Assembly (NCBI RefSeq): GCF_001556105.1
Contig: NZ_LSIF01000073.1
Location: forward strand, 76,941-140,940
DNA from: Pseudoxanthomonas mexicana
GTDB lineage: Bacteria > Pseudomonadota > Gammaproteobacteria > Xanthomonadales > Xanthomonadaceae
Direction of reading: 5' to 3'
Length of the DNA stretch: 64,000 nt
Below the pieces are notes generated by a model. That model saw only the letters and a program-made list of their open reading frames with translations, did not search any database and was not told the origin of the DNA. This document shows, piece by piece, positions 63,347 through 64,000 of this stretch. The position numbers were made by a program, and so were the translations under genes. Within the stretch, counting starts at the first letter, position 1. Every line of letters starts with the position of its first letter.

Positions 63347-64000
63347 TCAGCGCCGCCCATACGCCCTCAGGAACATCTCCACCGTGGCATCGACATGCCG
63401 GCGGGCGTCGAGCGGGCCGGGCTGGCTGCACAGACCGCAGGTCATCCGGGCATGTACCTCGCCCTTGATCAGGGTGAAGAACTGCAAGGAGGCCGTCGCC
63501 ACGTCGGGGATATCCAGCTCGCCCTTGGCCACCAGTGCCTGCAGCATCGCGGCGAATGCATCATGCGTGCGCTGCGGGCCGGCTTCCCAGAAGGTCCGCT
63601 TGAGTTTGTCGTCGATGTTGCCCGGGACCATCATCATGCGGTGCGTGCTGATGGCTTCCTCGCTGGTGACCAGCGCGAAGAACGCCTGCGCGATGGCCTT
63701 GAGCTGGTCGCGCAGGCTGCCGGTCAGCTCAAGGTCGAACAGCGTATCCGGCAGCATTTCCTCGCACTTCGCCTGCACGGCGGCGGCGAACAACGCGTCC
63801 TTGTCGCCGAAATGGCTGTACACCGTCAGCTTGGAGACGCCCGCTTCGGCGGCGATCTGGTCCATGCTGACGCCGTTGAACCCCTCGCGCGCGAACAATT
63901 GCTTGGCGGCCTCGAGGATGGCGGCGCGTTTGCCCAGGTCCTTGGGGCGGCCGGGACCGCTGGCGGCGGGCTTGGCGGGGGACTTGGAGCGGCTGGCGGA
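63347..64000 (-). CDS. TetR-family regulator, start outside window
   Basis: A repressor-type DNA-binding protein of at least 218 residues, cut at the right edge of the window before its start codon. A Lys/Pro/Ala-rich segment (SKSPAKPAASGPGRPKDLGK) precedes the helix-turn-helix LFAREGFNGVSMDQIAAEAG, then VSKLTVYSHFGDKDALF. The C-terminal part resembles TetR_C_33/AcrR-type ligand domains (LPDTLFDLELTGSLRDQLKA and a final YGRR). It reads toward pcm-tolC, so it may control that operon or genes to the right. The first residues are missing. Confidence 0.88.
   Translation of the reverse strand, partial: SASRSKSPAKPAASGPGRPKDLGKRAAILEAAKQLFAREGFNGVSMDQIAAEAGVSKLTVYSHFGDKDALFAAAVQAKCEEMLPDTLFDLELTGSLRDQLKAIAQAFFALVTSEEAISTHRMMMVPGNIDDKLKRTFWEAGPQRTHDAFAAMLQALVAKGELDIPDVATASLQFFTLIKGEVHARMTCGLCSQPGPLDARRHVDATVEMFLRAYGRR

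Overview
The window is GC-rich chromosomal DNA of a gammaproteobacterium in the Xanthomonadaceae; Pseudoxanthomonas, Stenotrophomonas, Luteimonas or Lysobacter fit best. The evidence is gene content and order (lptM-dapF-DUF484-xerC-hslVU, algR-hemC, mreBCD-mrdA-rodA-mltB-rlpA-dacA-ybeD-lipB, pcm-tolC-waaA), GTAG-type and GTCATTCC-type REP repeats, and -10-like hexamers placed directly in front of start codons. I see no tRNA, rRNA, CRISPR array, prophage or complete insertion sequence. Most genes are core housekeeping genes.

Layout. 1-8 kb: a truncated PAS-GAF-GGDEF protein (minus), a lipoprotein with a TonB C-terminal domain, a carboxylesterase, an AlgR-like LytTR regulator next to hemC, a DUF481 outer-membrane protein (minus), a proline-rich anchored protein (minus) and a WYL regulator. 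8-14 kb: lipocalin (minus), a small membrane protein, two exported S9 oligopeptidases and a YbaN-type membrane protein. 14-20 kb: lptM-dapF-DUF484-(DUF2625)-xerC, hslVU and a PhnA/YjdM protein; the DUF2625 gene lies between two inverted REP copies. 20-22 kb: a secreted protein of unknown function and a cytosine deaminase (both minus). 22-29.5 kb: four tandem paralogous secreted metzincin metalloproteases, the main accessory region. 29.5-35.6 kb: ubiE, a lipoprotein M1 aminopeptidase, an alpha/beta hydrolase, a lipoprotein, a HAD hydrolase and a PfkB kinase (minus).

35.9-51.5 kb is the cell-shape and wall block: mreB, mreC, mreD, PBP2 and RodA, mltB, rlpA, dacA, then an EamA transporter and a CsgG-like protein, ybeD-lipB and glnE. 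No stop codon separates PBP2 from RodA: the sequence reads as one 1046-codon ORF, with a REP-type hairpin in the linker and a strong internal ribosome binding site before rodA. Two more copies of the same hairpin lie inside mreC. 51.5-54.2 kb: an ELM1-type protein, a RutE-like reductase, a YceI protein and a CHCC zinc-finger protein. 54.2-61 kb is a lipopolysaccharide block: GT4 glycosyltransferase, O-antigen ligase-like protein, two convergent LpxL-type acyltransferases, waaA, then a class III CoA-transferase. 61-64 kb: an outer-membrane efflux protein and Pcm (minus), and a TetR regulator cut by the right edge.

The most unusual points are the PBP2-RodA fusion with its coding REP hairpins, the four-gene metzincin array with a shared two-cysteine C-terminal tail, and the REP-flanked DUF2625 gene.
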